30,913 nt of DNA from contig CAJULV010000016.1 of the NCBI GenBank assembly GCA_910587555.1, positions 1-30,913 on the forward strand. Reading direction: 5' to 3'. A model generated the notes under the pieces. It was not told the DNA's origin. It saw nothing but the letters and a program-made list of their open reading frames with translations, and did not search any database. The number at the start of each line of letters is the position of its first letter. Within the stretch, counting starts at the first letter, position 1. Source of the DNA: an uncultured Acetatifactor sp. Lineage in GTDB: Bacteria; Bacillota; Clostridia; Lachnospirales; Lachnospiraceae. Positions 13,861 to 22,654 of the stretch are shown here, one piece after another. The position numbers were made by a program, and so were the translations under genes.

Positions 13861-15180
13861 ATGTCTAAGGTAGTAAAATTCGGGGGAAGTTCACTGGCGA
13901 ATGCGGAGCAGTTTCAGAAGGTAGGCGATATCATCCGAAGCGATGCGGAGAGGAGATATGTGGTACCCTCCGCGCCAGGTAAGCGTTTCAAGGAAGATAC
14001 AAAGGTGACGGACATGCTTTATGCCTGTTACGATATGGCGGAAGCGGGGAAAGATTTTGAGAAGGCGCTCGCTGCCATCGAGGACAGATATGAGGAAATC
14101 ATAGCGGGATTAGGCCTGGATTTAAACCTGGATGAGGAATTCACCGTTATCAGGAATCAATTTGAGGAAAAGGCAGGCAGTAATTATGCGGCTTCCAGAG
14201 GGGAATATCTGAATGGGATTATCCTGGCCGCTTATCTTGGATTTGAATTTATTGATGCCGCCGATGTAGTCTGTTTTGACGCGGAAGGGGGATTTGACCA
14301 GGATAAGACCAACATGCTGCTGTCGGCCAGGCTGGCAGAGTGTGAGTATGCGGTAATCCCGGGTTTTTACGGGGCAATGCCTGACGGGAGCGTGAAAACC
14401 TTTTCAAGGGGCGGTTCGGATATTACCGGTTCCATTGTGGCAAAAGCCGCCCAGGCGGACGTATACGAGAACTGGACGGACGTATCCGGTTTTCTGGTGG
14501 CGGATCCCGGCATTATAAAGAATCCCAGAAGGATTGACGTGATTACATACAGGGAATTGAGGGAACTTTCCTATATGGGCGCCGGGGTGCTGCATGAAGA
14601 CTCGATTTTTCCCGTACGCCAGGAAAACATTCCCATCAATATACGAAATACCAATGCGCCGGATGACAACGGCACCTGGATTGTGGGCAGTACCTGTCAG
14701 AAATCAAAGTATGTCATTACCGGGATTGCGGGAAAAAAGGGCTTTTGCTGCGTCAATATTGAGAAGGCAAAGATGAACAGCGAGGTTGGATTCGGTAGGA
14801 AGGTTCTGGAAGCCTTCGAGGAGAACGGCATTTCATTCGAACACATTCCATCCGGCATTGATACGCTGACCGTATTTGTACATCAGGACGAGTTTATGCA
14901 TAAGGAGCAGAAGGTGGCGGCATGCCTTTACAGGGTGGCGAAGCCGGATGCCATTGAGATTGAGGCGGATCTGGCTCTGATTGCCGTGGTGGGAAGGGGC
15001 ATGAAGGCCACGAGAGGGACGGCCGGAAGGATATTCTCCGCGCTGGCCCATGTCAATGTCAATGTGAAAATGATCGACCAGGGTTCTTCCGAGCTGAACA
15101 TCATTATCGGTGTGGCAAACGATGATTTTGAAACTGCGATTAAAGCAATATATGATATATTTGTTTTGACAAATATTTAA
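13861..15180 (+). CDS. lysC: aspartate kinase
   Basis: A 439-residue enzyme that phosphorylates aspartate, the first step to lysine, threonine and methionine. The N-terminal KFGGSSLA is at residues 6-13. GRGGSDITGSIVAKA binds substrate, and two C-terminal ACT-like segments (VNIEKAKMNSEVGFGRKVLEA, and ALIAVVGRGM with VNVKMIDQGSSELNII) suggest allosteric control by end products. The usual VVSAMGG segment is replaced by VVPSAPGKRFKEDTKVTD, the variant seen in Clostridia. Transcribed with hom, it supplies the intermediate hom uses after aspartate semialdehyde dehydrogenase, which is not in the window. ATG 13861 has GAGGAG (13847-13852) 8 bases upstream; GTG codons at 13852 and 13855 overlap that site. 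The symbol is uncertain because paralogues exist. Confidence 0.94.
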   Translation: MSKVVKFGGSSLANAEQFQKVGDIIRSDAERRYVVPSAPGKRFKEDTKVTDMLYACYDMAEAGKDFEKALAAIEDRYEEIIAGLGLDLNLDEEFTVIRNQFEEKAGSNYAASRGEYLNGIILAAYLGFEFIDAADVVCFDAEGGFDQDKTNMLLSARLAECEYAVIPGFYGAMPDGSVKTFSRGGSDITGSIVAKAAQADVYENWTDVSGFLVADPGIIKNPRRIDVITYRELRELSYMGAGVLHEDSIFPVRQENIPINIRNTNAPDDNGTWIVGSTCQKSKYVITGIAGKKGFCCVNIEKAKMNSEVGFGRKVLEAFEENGISFEHIPSGIDTLTVFVHQDEFMHKEQKVAACLYRVAKPDAIEIEADLALIAVVGRGMKATRGTAGRIFSALAHVNVNVKMIDQGSSELNIIIGVANDDFETAIKAIYDIFVLTNI

Positions 15181-15226
15181 AATATTGTGTGATTTGTAGA
15201 AAAATCTGGAAATGCGTCATTCTGTG

Positions 15227-15255
15227 TTGACAGACAAAAAAATGGGCAATATAAT
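15227..15255 (+). promoter_or_regulatory. perfect consensus sigma-A promoter
   Basis: TTGACA (15227-15232), exactly 17 bases, TATAAT (15250-15255). No other promoter in the window matches the consensus this well. The predicted start is near 15262. The next gene begins only at 15498, and a terminator lies in between. Confidence 0.85.
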
Positions 15256-15261
15256 AGAGTC

Positions 15262-15393
15262 ATCATCCTTCATTGATGTACAAAAGAAGCAGATTGCAAA
15301 TGTGCTGTATTTATGTGCAAAAGAAAAGATATACTCAAGGATGAAGTGGAGGAGAGATCAGGAAATGGGCGCAAGTTCATTTCCTGTTGTTTT
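15262..15393 (+). ncRNA. candidate small structured RNA or attenuated leader (about 130 nt)
   Basis: The unit runs from the consensus promoter start (about 15262) to the terminator T run (15393). TCATCCTT (15263-15270) pairs perfectly with AAGGATGA (15337-15344) to close a domain of about 80 bases. Within it TTGCA (starting near 15295) and TGCAA (near 15317) can form an inner stem. I do not recognise a known family; it does not look like 6S RNA or any riboswitch I know. It could be a free small RNA or the terminated form of the leader of the GH3 gene at 15498. The ends are predicted, not measured. Confidence 0.5.
15359..15393 (+). terminator. intrinsic terminator/attenuator upstream of the GH3 gene
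   Basis: CAGGAAATG (15359-15367) pairs perfectly with CATTTCCTG (15378-15386) around a 10-base loop, followed by TTGTTTT (15387-15393). The 9-bp stem is only moderately GC-rich, so termination may be partial. Confidence 0.7.
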
Positions 15394-15409
15394 GTGGGAA
15401 GGCGGTTGA
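15365..15409 (+). CDS. possible 14-residue leader peptide overlapping the terminator
   Basis: ATG 15365 opens a 14-codon frame (MGASSFPVVLWEGG) ending at TGA 15407-15409, with GGAGGAG at 15348-15354, 10 bases upstream. The start codon lies inside the 5' arm of the terminator hairpin, so an initiating ribosome would open the stem. The upstream frame reaches ATG 15341, which lacks a good ribosome binding site. The peptide has no run of one amino acid, so classical amino-acid attenuation is not indicated. A frame this short can arise by chance. Confidence 0.3.
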   Translation: MGASSFPVVLWEGG

Positions 15410-15497
15410 AATGCAGGCAGCCTTCCAAACGTTTTTGGGCCTGGCAATCATGTTAGGAAGCGTCAGGCAATGGAAGTGAGATTGAGAGAGGGTACAT

Positions 15498-16868
15498 ATG
15501 GACAGCAGGAACGAACTGCAGCGTAAAAAGAGGGAAGAGCGAAAGAAGAGACGGTTCAGAAACCAGATGATCTCTTATATGGTGACGGCTATTCTGATAC
15601 TGGCAATGGCAGCCGGGATTGTATTCGGAGCAGACCGGCTGTTGGGCGGGAAGGAAGAAAACGGGCAGAACCGCCAGGATGCATCTCAGGAACCGTCCCG
15701 GGAAAGCCTGCCGGACGGGCAGCAGGAAAAGCAGGACATAATAGATGACCTGCTGGCAGATGAAGAGGAGATTGCCGTGACACCGGAACCTACACCTGAA
15801 GTAACGGAACCCACGCCGGAGGAGAGGCTTGACGAAATCATCAATGCAAATATCGAAGCCATGCCGCTGGAGGATAAGGTTGCCGGGCTGTTTGTGGTGA
15901 CGCCGGAATCCATTACAGGTGCATCCGCTGTTATACAGGCGGGGGAAGGAACCCGGGACGCGCTGGCGCGGTATGCGGTAGGCGGGCTGATTTATTTTGC
16001 ACAGAATATCAAATCGGAAGAGCAGCTGAAAGAAATGCTGGCGAATACGAAGCAATATGCGAAGTATCCTGTTTTCCTGGCTGTGGACGAGGAGGGTGGA
16101 ACCGTGGCAAGAGTGGCATCGGCCGGCATCGGACCCAAAGTGGAGCCTGCGGGAGATATCGGTGCAACGGGAGACACCGGGAATGCCTATAATGCCGGCG
16201 CAGCCATCGGAGGCGCGCTGGCAGATTTGGGATTCAACCTGGATTTTGCGCCTGTGGCAGACTTGGCGAACGTGGAAGGCAGCATTATGGAGGGGCGTGC
16301 CTACGGAACTGATGCGGGAACGGCGGCAGGCTTTGTAGCTGCCATGGTGAAAGGGCTGCAAGAGCAGAAGGTTTCGGCCTGCCTGAAGCATTTTCCGGGA
16401 ATTGGCAGTTCTGCGCAGGATACCCATAACGGCATGGCGTCTTCAGACAGAACGGAAGAGCAGTTCAGGGCGGAGGAACTGGCCGTATTCCGCGCGGGGA
16501 TAGATGCGGGAGCGCAGGTGATCATGGTGGGACATATGTCGGCGCCGGCCCTTACGGGAGACAATGAACCATGTATTTTTTCAAGGCGCCTTCTGACGGA
16601 TATTCTGCGGGAAGAAATGGATTACGACGGCGTAATCATTACGGATGCGCTGAATATGTCCGCAGTTTCCGATTATTATGGTGCGGATGAGGCTGCGATC
16701 ATGGCGGTTCTGGCCGGCTGTGACATGCTGCTGATGCCGGAAGATTTTGAGAAGGCATATAATGGAATCCTGCAGGCGGTTGCGGACGGAAATATATCCG
16801 TGGAGCGTATCGACGATTCCCTGAGAAGGATTTACAGGATTAAATATGCGGATATGATTGCAGAATAA
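15498..16868 (+). CDS. membrane-anchored family 3 glycoside hydrolase, NagZ-like beta-N-acetylhexosaminidase
   Basis: A 456-residue protein. Residues 1-24 are very basic, residues 25-46 form one transmembrane segment, and residues 50-110 are an acidic, Pro/Glu-rich linker. Residues about 115-456 are a GH3 catalytic domain expected outside the cell. Motifs are VDEEGG (196-201), LDFAPVADL (248-256), the signature KHFPGIGSSAQDTH (297-310) whose Asp-His pair acts as general acid/base in NagZ enzymes, and catalytic Asp383 in ITDALNMSAV. NagZ enzymes remove N-acetylglucosamine from peptidoglycan fragments; the membrane anchor suits wall turnover. ATG 15498 has GAGAGGG (15486-15492) 5 bases upstream. 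It lies just before murE. The exact sugar specificity is inferred. Confidence 0.9.
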   Translation: MDSRNELQRKKREERKKRRFRNQMISYMVTAILILAMAAGIVFGADRLLGGKEENGQNRQDASQEPSRESLPDGQQEKQDIIDDLLADEEEIAVTPEPTPEVTEPTPEERLDEIINANIEAMPLEDKVAGLFVVTPESITGASAVIQAGEGTRDALARYAVGGLIYFAQNIKSEEQLKEMLANTKQYAKYPVFLAVDEEGGTVARVASAGIGPKVEPAGDIGATGDTGNAYNAGAAIGGALADLGFNLDFAPVADLANVEGSIMEGRAYGTDAGTAAGFVAAMVKGLQEQKVSACLKHFPGIGSSAQDTHNGMASSDRTEEQFRAEELAVFRAGIDAGAQVIMVGHMSAPALTGDNEPCIFSRRLLTDILREEMDYDGVIITDALNMSAVSDYYGADEAAIMAVLAGCDMLLMPEDFEKAYNGILQAVADGNISVERIDDSLRRIYRIKYADMIAE

Positions 16869-16877
16869 GACGAACGG

Positions 16878-16908
16878 AAAGCGGAGGCTTCGGGTTTCCG
16901 CTTTTATT
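16878..16908 (+). terminator. intrinsic terminator after the GH3 gene
   Basis: AAAGCGGA (16878-16885) pairs with TCCGCTTT (16897-16904), continuing into TTTTATTAT. It starts 9 bases after the stop codon. A shorter alternative stem (CGGAAA with TTTCCG) shares part of it. A small GCCCG/CGGGC hairpin follows at 16911-16924. Confidence 0.75.
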
Positions 16909-17150
16909 ATGCCCGGGTTCGGGCAGATGAAATGTGTCGCCGGCAAATGTTTCCCGCTGTGGGCAGCGAATCCAACAGCATGTCTGCATTGGAATGAATT
17001 GCATGTCGGCAAACCGTTAGATTGCAAGCGCACAGATGGAAATGTTTTTGCCTGAGAGTACAAATTAGGGGTGGTAGAAAAGCGCAATTTAGAGTAAAAT
17101 AGAAAAGATATCAGGAAAGTGCGGGAGCACGCTGGAACCAGGAGGGATTT

Positions 17151-18626
17151 ATGAGATTACGGGATTTACTGGAAAATGCGGACTATGAGTGCATACAGGG
17201 AACCGTGGATGCGGAGGTGTCCGCGGTTATTTATGATTCCAGAAAGGTAGTGCCGGGGTGTCTTTTTATCTGTATCGAGGGCGCTAAGTATGACGGGCAT
17301 GAATATGCGGCGGAAGCGGTGGAAAAGGGAGCCGGCGTATTGCTGGTGTCCAGGGTGTCGGAGGAAATCCGGCAAAAAGACGTAACCGTGATTCGGGTGG
17401 ACGATACCAGATATGCCATGGCTTTTATTTCAGCTGCGTGGTTCGGGCATCCGGCCGAAAAGCTTCGCGTGATAGGCATCACGGGTACGAAGGGCAAGAC
17501 CACCACTACTTATCTGGTGAAATCAATCCTGGAAAATGCCGGATTCAGGGTGGGGCTTATCGGTACCATCGAGGTAATTATCGGCGATACGCATATACAT
17601 GCGGAAAATACGACCCCGGAGTCTTACCTGCTTCAGGAGTATTTTGCCAGGATGGCGGAGGCAGGCCTGGACGCCGTGGTGATGGAGGTATCATCTCAGG
17701 CGCTGAAGCTCCACCGGAGTCAGGGATTTGTGTTTGATTACGGTATCTTTACCAATCTGGAACCGGATCATATCGGAGCGGACGAACATGCGGACTTTGA
17801 GGAATACATGGCATGCAAGGGGCTTCTGTTCCGCCAGTGCCGTATCGGCATTGTGAATGGTGACGACGTCCATACGGAGGCACTGACGCAGGGTCATACC
17901 TGTGAACTGGAGACTTACGGTACCGGGGAAAACTGTATGCTTCGGGCGGAAAACATGGAATTGGTGCAGAATTCGGGCGAACTGGGAGTTACTTTCCGGG
18001 TCTGCGGCCTGATGGACTTCCATGCGCACATGCCTGCCCCCGGACGATTCAGCGTGTATAATGCACTCTGTGCGATTGCTGTCTGCCGTCATTTCCGGAT
18101 CCGTGTCGGGGATATCCAGGAGGCTTTGAGAGGGGCACATGTAAAGGGGCGCATAGAACGTGTTAAAATTTCCGATAAGTTTACGCTGCTTATCGATTAT
18201 GCCCACAATGCCATGGCCCTGGAAAGCTTGCTGTCAACGCTGAAGGAGTATCGCCCCGGACGGCTGGTATGTGTGTTCGGATGCGGCGGCAACCGTTCCA
18301 GGCAGCGGCGCTACGAGATGGGGGAGGTGAGCGGCAGGCTGGCAGATTTCACGATTATTACTTCCGACAACCCGCGTTTTGAAGAACCGCAGGATATTAT
18401 GGCGGATATCCGTGAGGGAATCGGCAGGACGGAGGGGAAATACACGGAGATATGCGACAGAAGGGAAGCTATCGCATATGCAATCTCCCACGCCAGAGAA
18501 GGAGATCTGATCGTACTGGCAGGGAAGGGGCATGAGGACTATCAGGAAATTCGGGGGAAAAAATACCCCATGGACGAGCGGGTTATCATACGGGAACTTC
18601 AGGAATCCGGCCTGACGCATATCTGA
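17151..18626 (+). CDS. murE: UDP-MurNAc-L-Ala-D-Glu:meso-diaminopimelate ligase
   Basis: A 491-residue Mur ligase that adds the third amino acid to the cytoplasmic peptidoglycan precursor using ATP. The N-terminal UDP-binding domain carries VIYDSRKVVPGCLFICIEGAKYDGH. The ATP-binding loop GTKGKTTT lies at residues 112-119, TTPES and VMEVSSQAL follow, and the C-terminal domain has CVFGCGGNRSRQRR. Residues 406-409 are Asp-Asn-Pro-Arg, the motif that selects meso-diaminopimelate over lysine, so the wall is predicted to be DAP-type. ATG 17151 has AGGAGGG (17140-17146) 4 bases upstream. It stands between the GH3 hydrolase and priA. No convincing promoter was found in the 240 bases before it, although the GH3 terminator implies one. 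Confidence 0.96.
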   Translation: MRLRDLLENADYECIQGTVDAEVSAVIYDSRKVVPGCLFICIEGAKYDGHEYAAEAVEKGAGVLLVSRVSEEIRQKDVTVIRVDDTRYAMAFISAAWFGHPAEKLRVIGITGTKGKTTTTYLVKSILENAGFRVGLIGTIEVIIGDTHIHAENTTPESYLLQEYFARMAEAGLDAVVMEVSSQALKLHRSQGFVFDYGIFTNLEPDHIGADEHADFEEYMACKGLLFRQCRIGIVNGDDVHTEALTQGHTCELETYGTGENCMLRAENMELVQNSGELGVTFRVCGLMDFHAHMPAPGRFSVYNALCAIAVCRHFRIRVGDIQEALRGAHVKGRIERVKISDKFTLLIDYAHNAMALESLLSTLKEYRPGRLVCVFGCGGNRSRQRRYEMGEVSGRLADFTIITSDNPRFEEPQDIMADIREGIGRTEGKYTEICDRREAIAYAISHAREGDLIVLAGKGHEDYQEIRGKKYPMDERVIIRELQESGLTHI

Positions 18627-18756
18627 TTGCCGAAGATAAAAGGGGAATGAATCTAATCAATTATTTTGGACAAATAAATATGTTCACGAGCATAAAATCA
18701 GGTGTTTCCCGATAGGCGTATATGGCAGGGAAATGCCGGATACCGGGAGGAAGAGG

Positions 18757-21018
18757 ATGAGTGAGCTATATGCGGATATAATTGTAGATATTTCCCATGA
18801 AAAATTGGATAGGCCCTTTCAGTACCGCGTGCCGGAAAGGCTGAAAGACGTGTTGGAAACGGGGATGTGCGTGGAAGTTCCCTTTGGAAACGGCAATAAG
18901 CTGCTGAAGGGTTACTGTATCGGACTGGGCAATGTATGTAAGTTTGATCCGGCAAGGATGAAGGAAGTCAGAGCCGTGGCCGAAGGCGGCGTCGGTATAG
19001 AAGGAAGGATGATTTCACTGGCCGGATGGATTCGGGAGAATTACGGTTCTACGATGATACAGGCACTGAAAACCGTTCTTCCGGCCAAGAGAACCGTCAG
19101 AAAGGTGGAACACAGGACGATTCAGAGAATCTTCGGACGGGAGGAAATCATCTCGCTCATGGGGGAGAGCGGGCGGCGCGGACAGTTTGCAAAGGAGCGG
19201 CTTCTGCGGGAACTGGCGGAACAGGAGTCCATCCCCTATGAGTGGGTAACCGGCAAGCTGGGAGTATCGCCGCAGACCGTCAGCAGCCTGGAGAAAGCAG
19301 GCGTGCTGCGAATCCTGAGAAGCCAATCGTTCCGTAATCCGGTGAAAATACAGCAGGGGACGGAGCAGAAGCGGCTTTTGAGCAGTTCGCAGAGACGGAT
19401 TGTGGAGGAGGTGATGGGCGATTTTGACGCGGGGAAGCCGGATGTCTATCTGCTGCATGGCATCACCGGCAGCGGGAAGACTTTTGTCTATATGCAGCTT
19501 GTAAAGGAAATGGTGGAACGGGGGCGGCAGGCCATCCTGCTGATACCGGAGATTGCCCTGACATACCAGACGCTGCTGCGGTTTTATGCCATGTTTGGGG
19601 ACAGGGTGAGCGTCATGAATTCAAACCTTTCCTCCGGAGAAAAATATGATCAGTGCGAGCGTGCCAGAAACGGGGAGATTGATGTGATCATAGGACCCCG
19701 TTCCGCTTTGTTCACTCCTTTTCCCAGGCTGGGAATCATCATTCTGGACGAGGAGCATGAGGGAAGCTATAAAAGTGAAGCAACGCCCAAATATCATGCA
19801 AGGGAGACGGCCCTGGAGGTGGCAAGGATGCATGGGGCAAGCGTGATGCTTGGTTCTGCCACACCTTCGCTGGAAGCATATTACCGGGCGGAGAGCGGGG
19901 AATATAAGCTGTTCCTTTTGAAGGAAAGGCTGTCGGGAAGCCTGCCACAGGTACACGTGGTGGATTTGCGCAGGGAGCTGAAGGAGGGAAACAGTTCCGT
20001 TTTCAGCAGGAAACTCCAGGAACTGCTGGCGGAACGGCTGTCCAGGGGAGAGCAGAGCATTTTGTTTCTGAACCGGCGGGGATACGCGGGATTTGTGTCC
20101 TGCCGGTCCTGCGGGTATGTGATGAAATGCTCCCATTGCGATGTGTCCCTCTCGGAGCATACCGGCAAAAGGCTGATTTGCCATTATTGCGGATATACAC
20201 AGGAGATGCCGAATATATGCCCGCAGTGCGGTTCCAGGTATATCAGCGGTTTTCGCGCCGGCACCCAGCAGGTGGAGGAAAAGCTGAGACAGTTGTATCC
20301 GGGAGTGCGGACATTGCGCATGGATGCGGATACCACCAGGGCAAAAGGAAGCTATGAGAAAATCCTGTCTGCCTTTTCCGGCGGGGAAGCCGATGTGCTG
20401 ATCGGCACACAGATGATAGTAAAGGGCCATGATTTCCCGAAGGTGACGCTGGTGGGCGTGCTGGCCGCTGATCTGTCTCTGAATATGAGCGATTACCGTG
20501 CCGGGGAGCGGACATTTCAGCTGCTGGCCCAGGCGGTGGGGCGCGCAGGACGAGGAAGTCTTCCCGGCGAAGCGGTTATCCAGACTTACCAGCCGGAGCA
20601 TTATGCTGTGGTGCATGCGGCAAATCAGAATTATGAGGGATTTTACGGGGAGGAGATTATTTACCGGGAGATGGTGGGGTATCCGCCTGTATCCAATATG
20701 CTGGCAGTACAGGTTTTTTCCAGGGAGGAGGAATCAGGCTTTGCGCTGGCGGACAGGCTTGCAGCAGAGGTGAAGGAAAAATTTATAAAGCCGGAGGAGA
20801 AGGGGGCAGGGGGAACGATTCCGCTTCAGCTGATGGGTCCCGCGCCGGCCACCATCGGCAGAATTAATGATATTTTTAGATTTGTGTTCTATGTGAAAAG
20901 CCTAAAGTATGGTAAACTGGTAAAGATAAAGGATATGGTGGAGGAGGGGCTGCGCAGGCAGCCGCCGGACGGGGAATTGACGGTGCAGTTTGATTTTAAC
21001 CCCATACATATCATGTAA
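18757..21018 (+). CDS. priA: primosomal protein N' (replication restart helicase)
   Basis: A 753-residue superfamily 2 3'-5' helicase that recognises stalled forks and reloads the replicative helicase. The N-terminal DNA-binding domain starts at ADIIVDISHEKLDRPFQYRVP. The Walker A motif GITGSGKT is at residues 235-242 and the DEEH box at 331-334. Eight zinc-binding cysteines between 449 and 491 (patterns CxxC, CxxC, CxxC and CxxC) form the family's zinc module. The C-terminal helicase motifs include GTQMIVKGHDFP and QAVGRAGRG. ATG 18757 has GGGAGG (18745-18750) 6 bases upstream; the in-frame extension to 18733 is not supported. It opens the conserved priA-def-fmt-rsmB-rlmN-stp-pknB-rsgA series. 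No coaBC precedes it. Confidence 0.96.
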   Translation: MSELYADIIVDISHEKLDRPFQYRVPERLKDVLETGMCVEVPFGNGNKLLKGYCIGLGNVCKFDPARMKEVRAVAEGGVGIEGRMISLAGWIRENYGSTMIQALKTVLPAKRTVRKVEHRTIQRIFGREEIISLMGESGRRGQFAKERLLRELAEQESIPYEWVTGKLGVSPQTVSSLEKAGVLRILRSQSFRNPVKIQQGTEQKRLLSSSQRRIVEEVMGDFDAGKPDVYLLHGITGSGKTFVYMQLVKEMVERGRQAILLIPEIALTYQTLLRFYAMFGDRVSVMNSNLSSGEKYDQCERARNGEIDVIIGPRSALFTPFPRLGIIILDEEHEGSYKSEATPKYHARETALEVARMHGASVMLGSATPSLEAYYRAESGEYKLFLLKERLSGSLPQVHVVDLRRELKEGNSSVFSRKLQELLAERLSRGEQSILFLNRRGYAGFVSCRSCGYVMKCSHCDVSLSEHTGKRLICHYCGYTQEMPNICPQCGSRYISGFRAGTQQVEEKLRQLYPGVRTLRMDADTTRAKGSYEKILSAFSGGEADVLIGTQMIVKGHDFPKVTLVGVLAADLSLNMSDYRAGERTFQLLAQAVGRAGRGSLPGEAVIQTYQPEHYAVVHAANQNYEGFYGEEIIYREMVGYPPVSNMLAVQVFSREEESGFALADRLAAEVKEKFIKPEEKGAGGTIPLQLMGPAPATIGRINDIFRFVFYVKSLKYGKLVKIKDMVEEGLRRQPPDGELTVQFDFNPIHIM

Positions 21019-21060
21019 GGCTGGGAAGCCGAAGCGTACAAAGGGGTATTTTGAGTGGTA

Positions 21061-21078
21061 TGTGCGCCGAAGCGCACA
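21061..21078 (+). promoter_or_regulatory. stable hairpin immediately before the def ribosome binding site
   Basis: TGTGCGC (21061-21067) and GCGCACA (21072-21078) form a perfect, GC-rich 7-bp stem with a CGAA tetraloop. It ends one base before the GGAGGTG ribosome binding site (21080-21086). It has no T run, so it is not a terminator. It could be an mRNA stability or processing element, or a protein-binding site in the priA-def message. Confidence 0.5.
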
Positions 21079-21091
21079 CGGAGGTGTAAAA

Positions 21092-21571
21092 ATGGCAATC
21101 AGGAATATAAGGGAAATAGGAGAAGAGGTACTCGGCAAAAAATGTAAAATGGTGACGGAGATGACTTCCAGGACCAAAGAACTGATCGAGGATATGCTGG
21201 ATACCATGTATGAAGCAAATGGTGTAGGGCTGGCAGCGCCTCAGGTGGGAGTGCTGAAGCGTATTGTAGTAATTGATACCACGGGTGAGGATCCTCATAT
21301 TTTAATCAATCCCAGAATCGTGGAGAGCAGCGGCGTGCAGACCGGCCAGGAGGCCTGTTTAAGCGTGCCGGGCAAAACAGGCCAGGTCACCCGTCCGAAC
21401 TATGTCAAAGCGGTGGCCCTGGATGTGAATATGAAGGAATTTGAACTGGAGGGGACGGAGCTTCTGGCCCGGGCTATCTGCCATGAGCTTGACCACCTGG
21501 ACGGCCATCTCTATGTGGAGAAGGTGGAGGGTGCGCTGCAGGATACGGCGGTGGAGGAAGACGAGGAATAA
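21092..21571 (+). CDS. def: peptide deformylase
   Basis: A 159-residue metalloenzyme that removes the formyl group from the N-terminal methionine of nascent proteins. The three conserved boxes are GVGLAAPQVG (44-53), QEACLSVP (86-93) and HELDHLDG (131-138). Metal ligands are Cys89, His131 and His135, with Glu132 as the catalytic acid. Box 2 is usually EGCLS; here the Gly is Ala, a mild change. ATG 21092 has GGAGGTG (21080-21086) 5 bases upstream; the in-frame extension to 20990 would overlap priA and is not family sequence. Its 3' neighbour fmt, 15 bases away, makes the formyl-Met-tRNA whose product it processes. Confidence 0.96.
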   Translation: MAIRNIREIGEEVLGKKCKMVTEMTSRTKELIEDMLDTMYEANGVGLAAPQVGVLKRIVVIDTTGEDPHILINPRIVESSGVQTGQEACLSVPGKTGQVTRPNYVKAVALDVNMKEFELEGTELLARAICHELDHLDGHLYVEKVEGALQDTAVEEDEE

Positions 21572-21586
21572 AGCGGAGGTTTTTAG

Positions 21587-22537
21587 ATGAAGATTGTATT
21601 TATGGGTACTCCGGAATATGCGGCGGCGGCCTTGGAGGCATTGATCGGTGCGGGGCATGAGGTGCTGGCGGCAGTGACGCAGCCGGATAAGGCCAGGGGA
21701 CGAAGCAAGACGCTCCTTCCGCCGCCGGTAAAGGTCTGCGCATTAGAGCATGGGATTCCGGTTCTGCAGCCACGGCGCATACGGAAACCGGAGGCAGTGG
21801 AAGAATTGCGGCAGTATCCGGCGGATATTTATGTTGTGGCGGCATTCGGACAGATTTTGTCCCAGGAGATACTGGATATTCCGCCCCGCGGCTGTCTGAA
21901 TATCCATGCGTCCCTGCTTCCCGGATACAGGGGAGCCTCTCCTATTCAGCATGTCATTCTGAACGGTGAGGAGAAGACGGGAATTACCATTATGCAGATG
22001 GATGCGGGTATCGATACAGGAGATATTCTGTATCGGAAGGAAACCGTGATACAGGCTGACGACAACTATGAGACGCTCCACGACAGGCTCATGGTAATGG
22101 GAGGCCAGGCAGTTACGGAAGCCCTGGCGCTTTTGGAGCAGGGAAGGCTGGTTCCCGAAAAGCAGAAGGAGGAACTAAGCTGTTATGCGCCGCTGCTGGG
22201 CAGGGAGATGGGGAAACTGGATTTTACCCAGGGGGCAGCGGAACTGGACCGTAGGATACGCGCAATGACGCCCTGGCCCAGCGCTTATACTTCCTATCAG
22301 GGGAAGCAGCTGAAAATCTGGAGGGCGGAGCCTGTCTTTTCAGTGAATATATTCGGACGGGTTCCCGGAGAGATTCTGAGTGCGGACAGGGACTCCGTGA
22401 CGGTGGCGGCGGGAGAAGGCGCCCTGAGGATTTATGAACTCCAGCTGGAGGGCAGAAAGAGGATGACGGCGCACGATTTCCTTCTGGGCGTCAGGATGCG
22501 GCCCGGGGAAGTGCTGGGAAGCGCGGAGGACTGCTGA
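21587..22537 (+). CDS. fmt: methionyl-tRNA formyltransferase
   Basis: A 316-residue enzyme that formylates initiator Met-tRNA using 10-formyl-tetrahydrofolate. The N-terminal Rossmann part starts IVFMGTPEYAAAALEAL. The catalytic region is LNIHASLLPGYRGASPIQ with its Asn and His, and the catalytic Asp lies in MQMDAGIDTGDIL. The C-terminal tRNA-binding barrel includes WPSAYTSYQGKQLKIW. The length is normal. ATG 21587 has GGAGG (21575-21579) 7 bases upstream and follows the def stop by 15 bases, so the two genes are co-translated from one message. The formyl donor depends on the folate pool that glyA feeds. Confidence 0.96.
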   Translation: MKIVFMGTPEYAAAALEALIGAGHEVLAAVTQPDKARGRSKTLLPPPVKVCALEHGIPVLQPRRIRKPEAVEELRQYPADIYVVAAFGQILSQEILDIPPRGCLNIHASLLPGYRGASPIQHVILNGEEKTGITIMQMDAGIDTGDILYRKETVIQADDNYETLHDRLMVMGGQAVTEALALLEQGRLVPEKQKEELSCYAPLLGREMGKLDFTQGAAELDRRIRAMTPWPSAYTSYQGKQLKIWRAEPVFSVNIFGRVPGEILSADRDSVTVAAGEGALRIYELQLEGRKRMTAHDFLLGVRMRPGEVLGSAEDC

Positions 22538-22654
22538 AACGGAACGACGATAATTTTCTTTCGGAGAAACGTATGCGGTTTTACAAAAGAAGCATGATGT
22601 GCGGATGAGACGGCAATTGCGGCACGGTGGTATTTAAACAGGAAGGAGCATGGT

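Noticed and set aside
15212..15340. N-terminal part of a 65-codon frame upstream of the GH3 gene
   Set aside because: It covers the consensus promoter and structured leader; only the last 14 codons have a plausible start signal.
17090..17100. TAAAAT as a possible murE -10 element
   Set aside because: The matching -35 position reads TGGTAG, a poor fit; a murE promoter must exist but I cannot place it.
19621..20616. 331-codon minus-strand open frame
   Set aside because: It is antisense to the helicase core and zinc module of priA.
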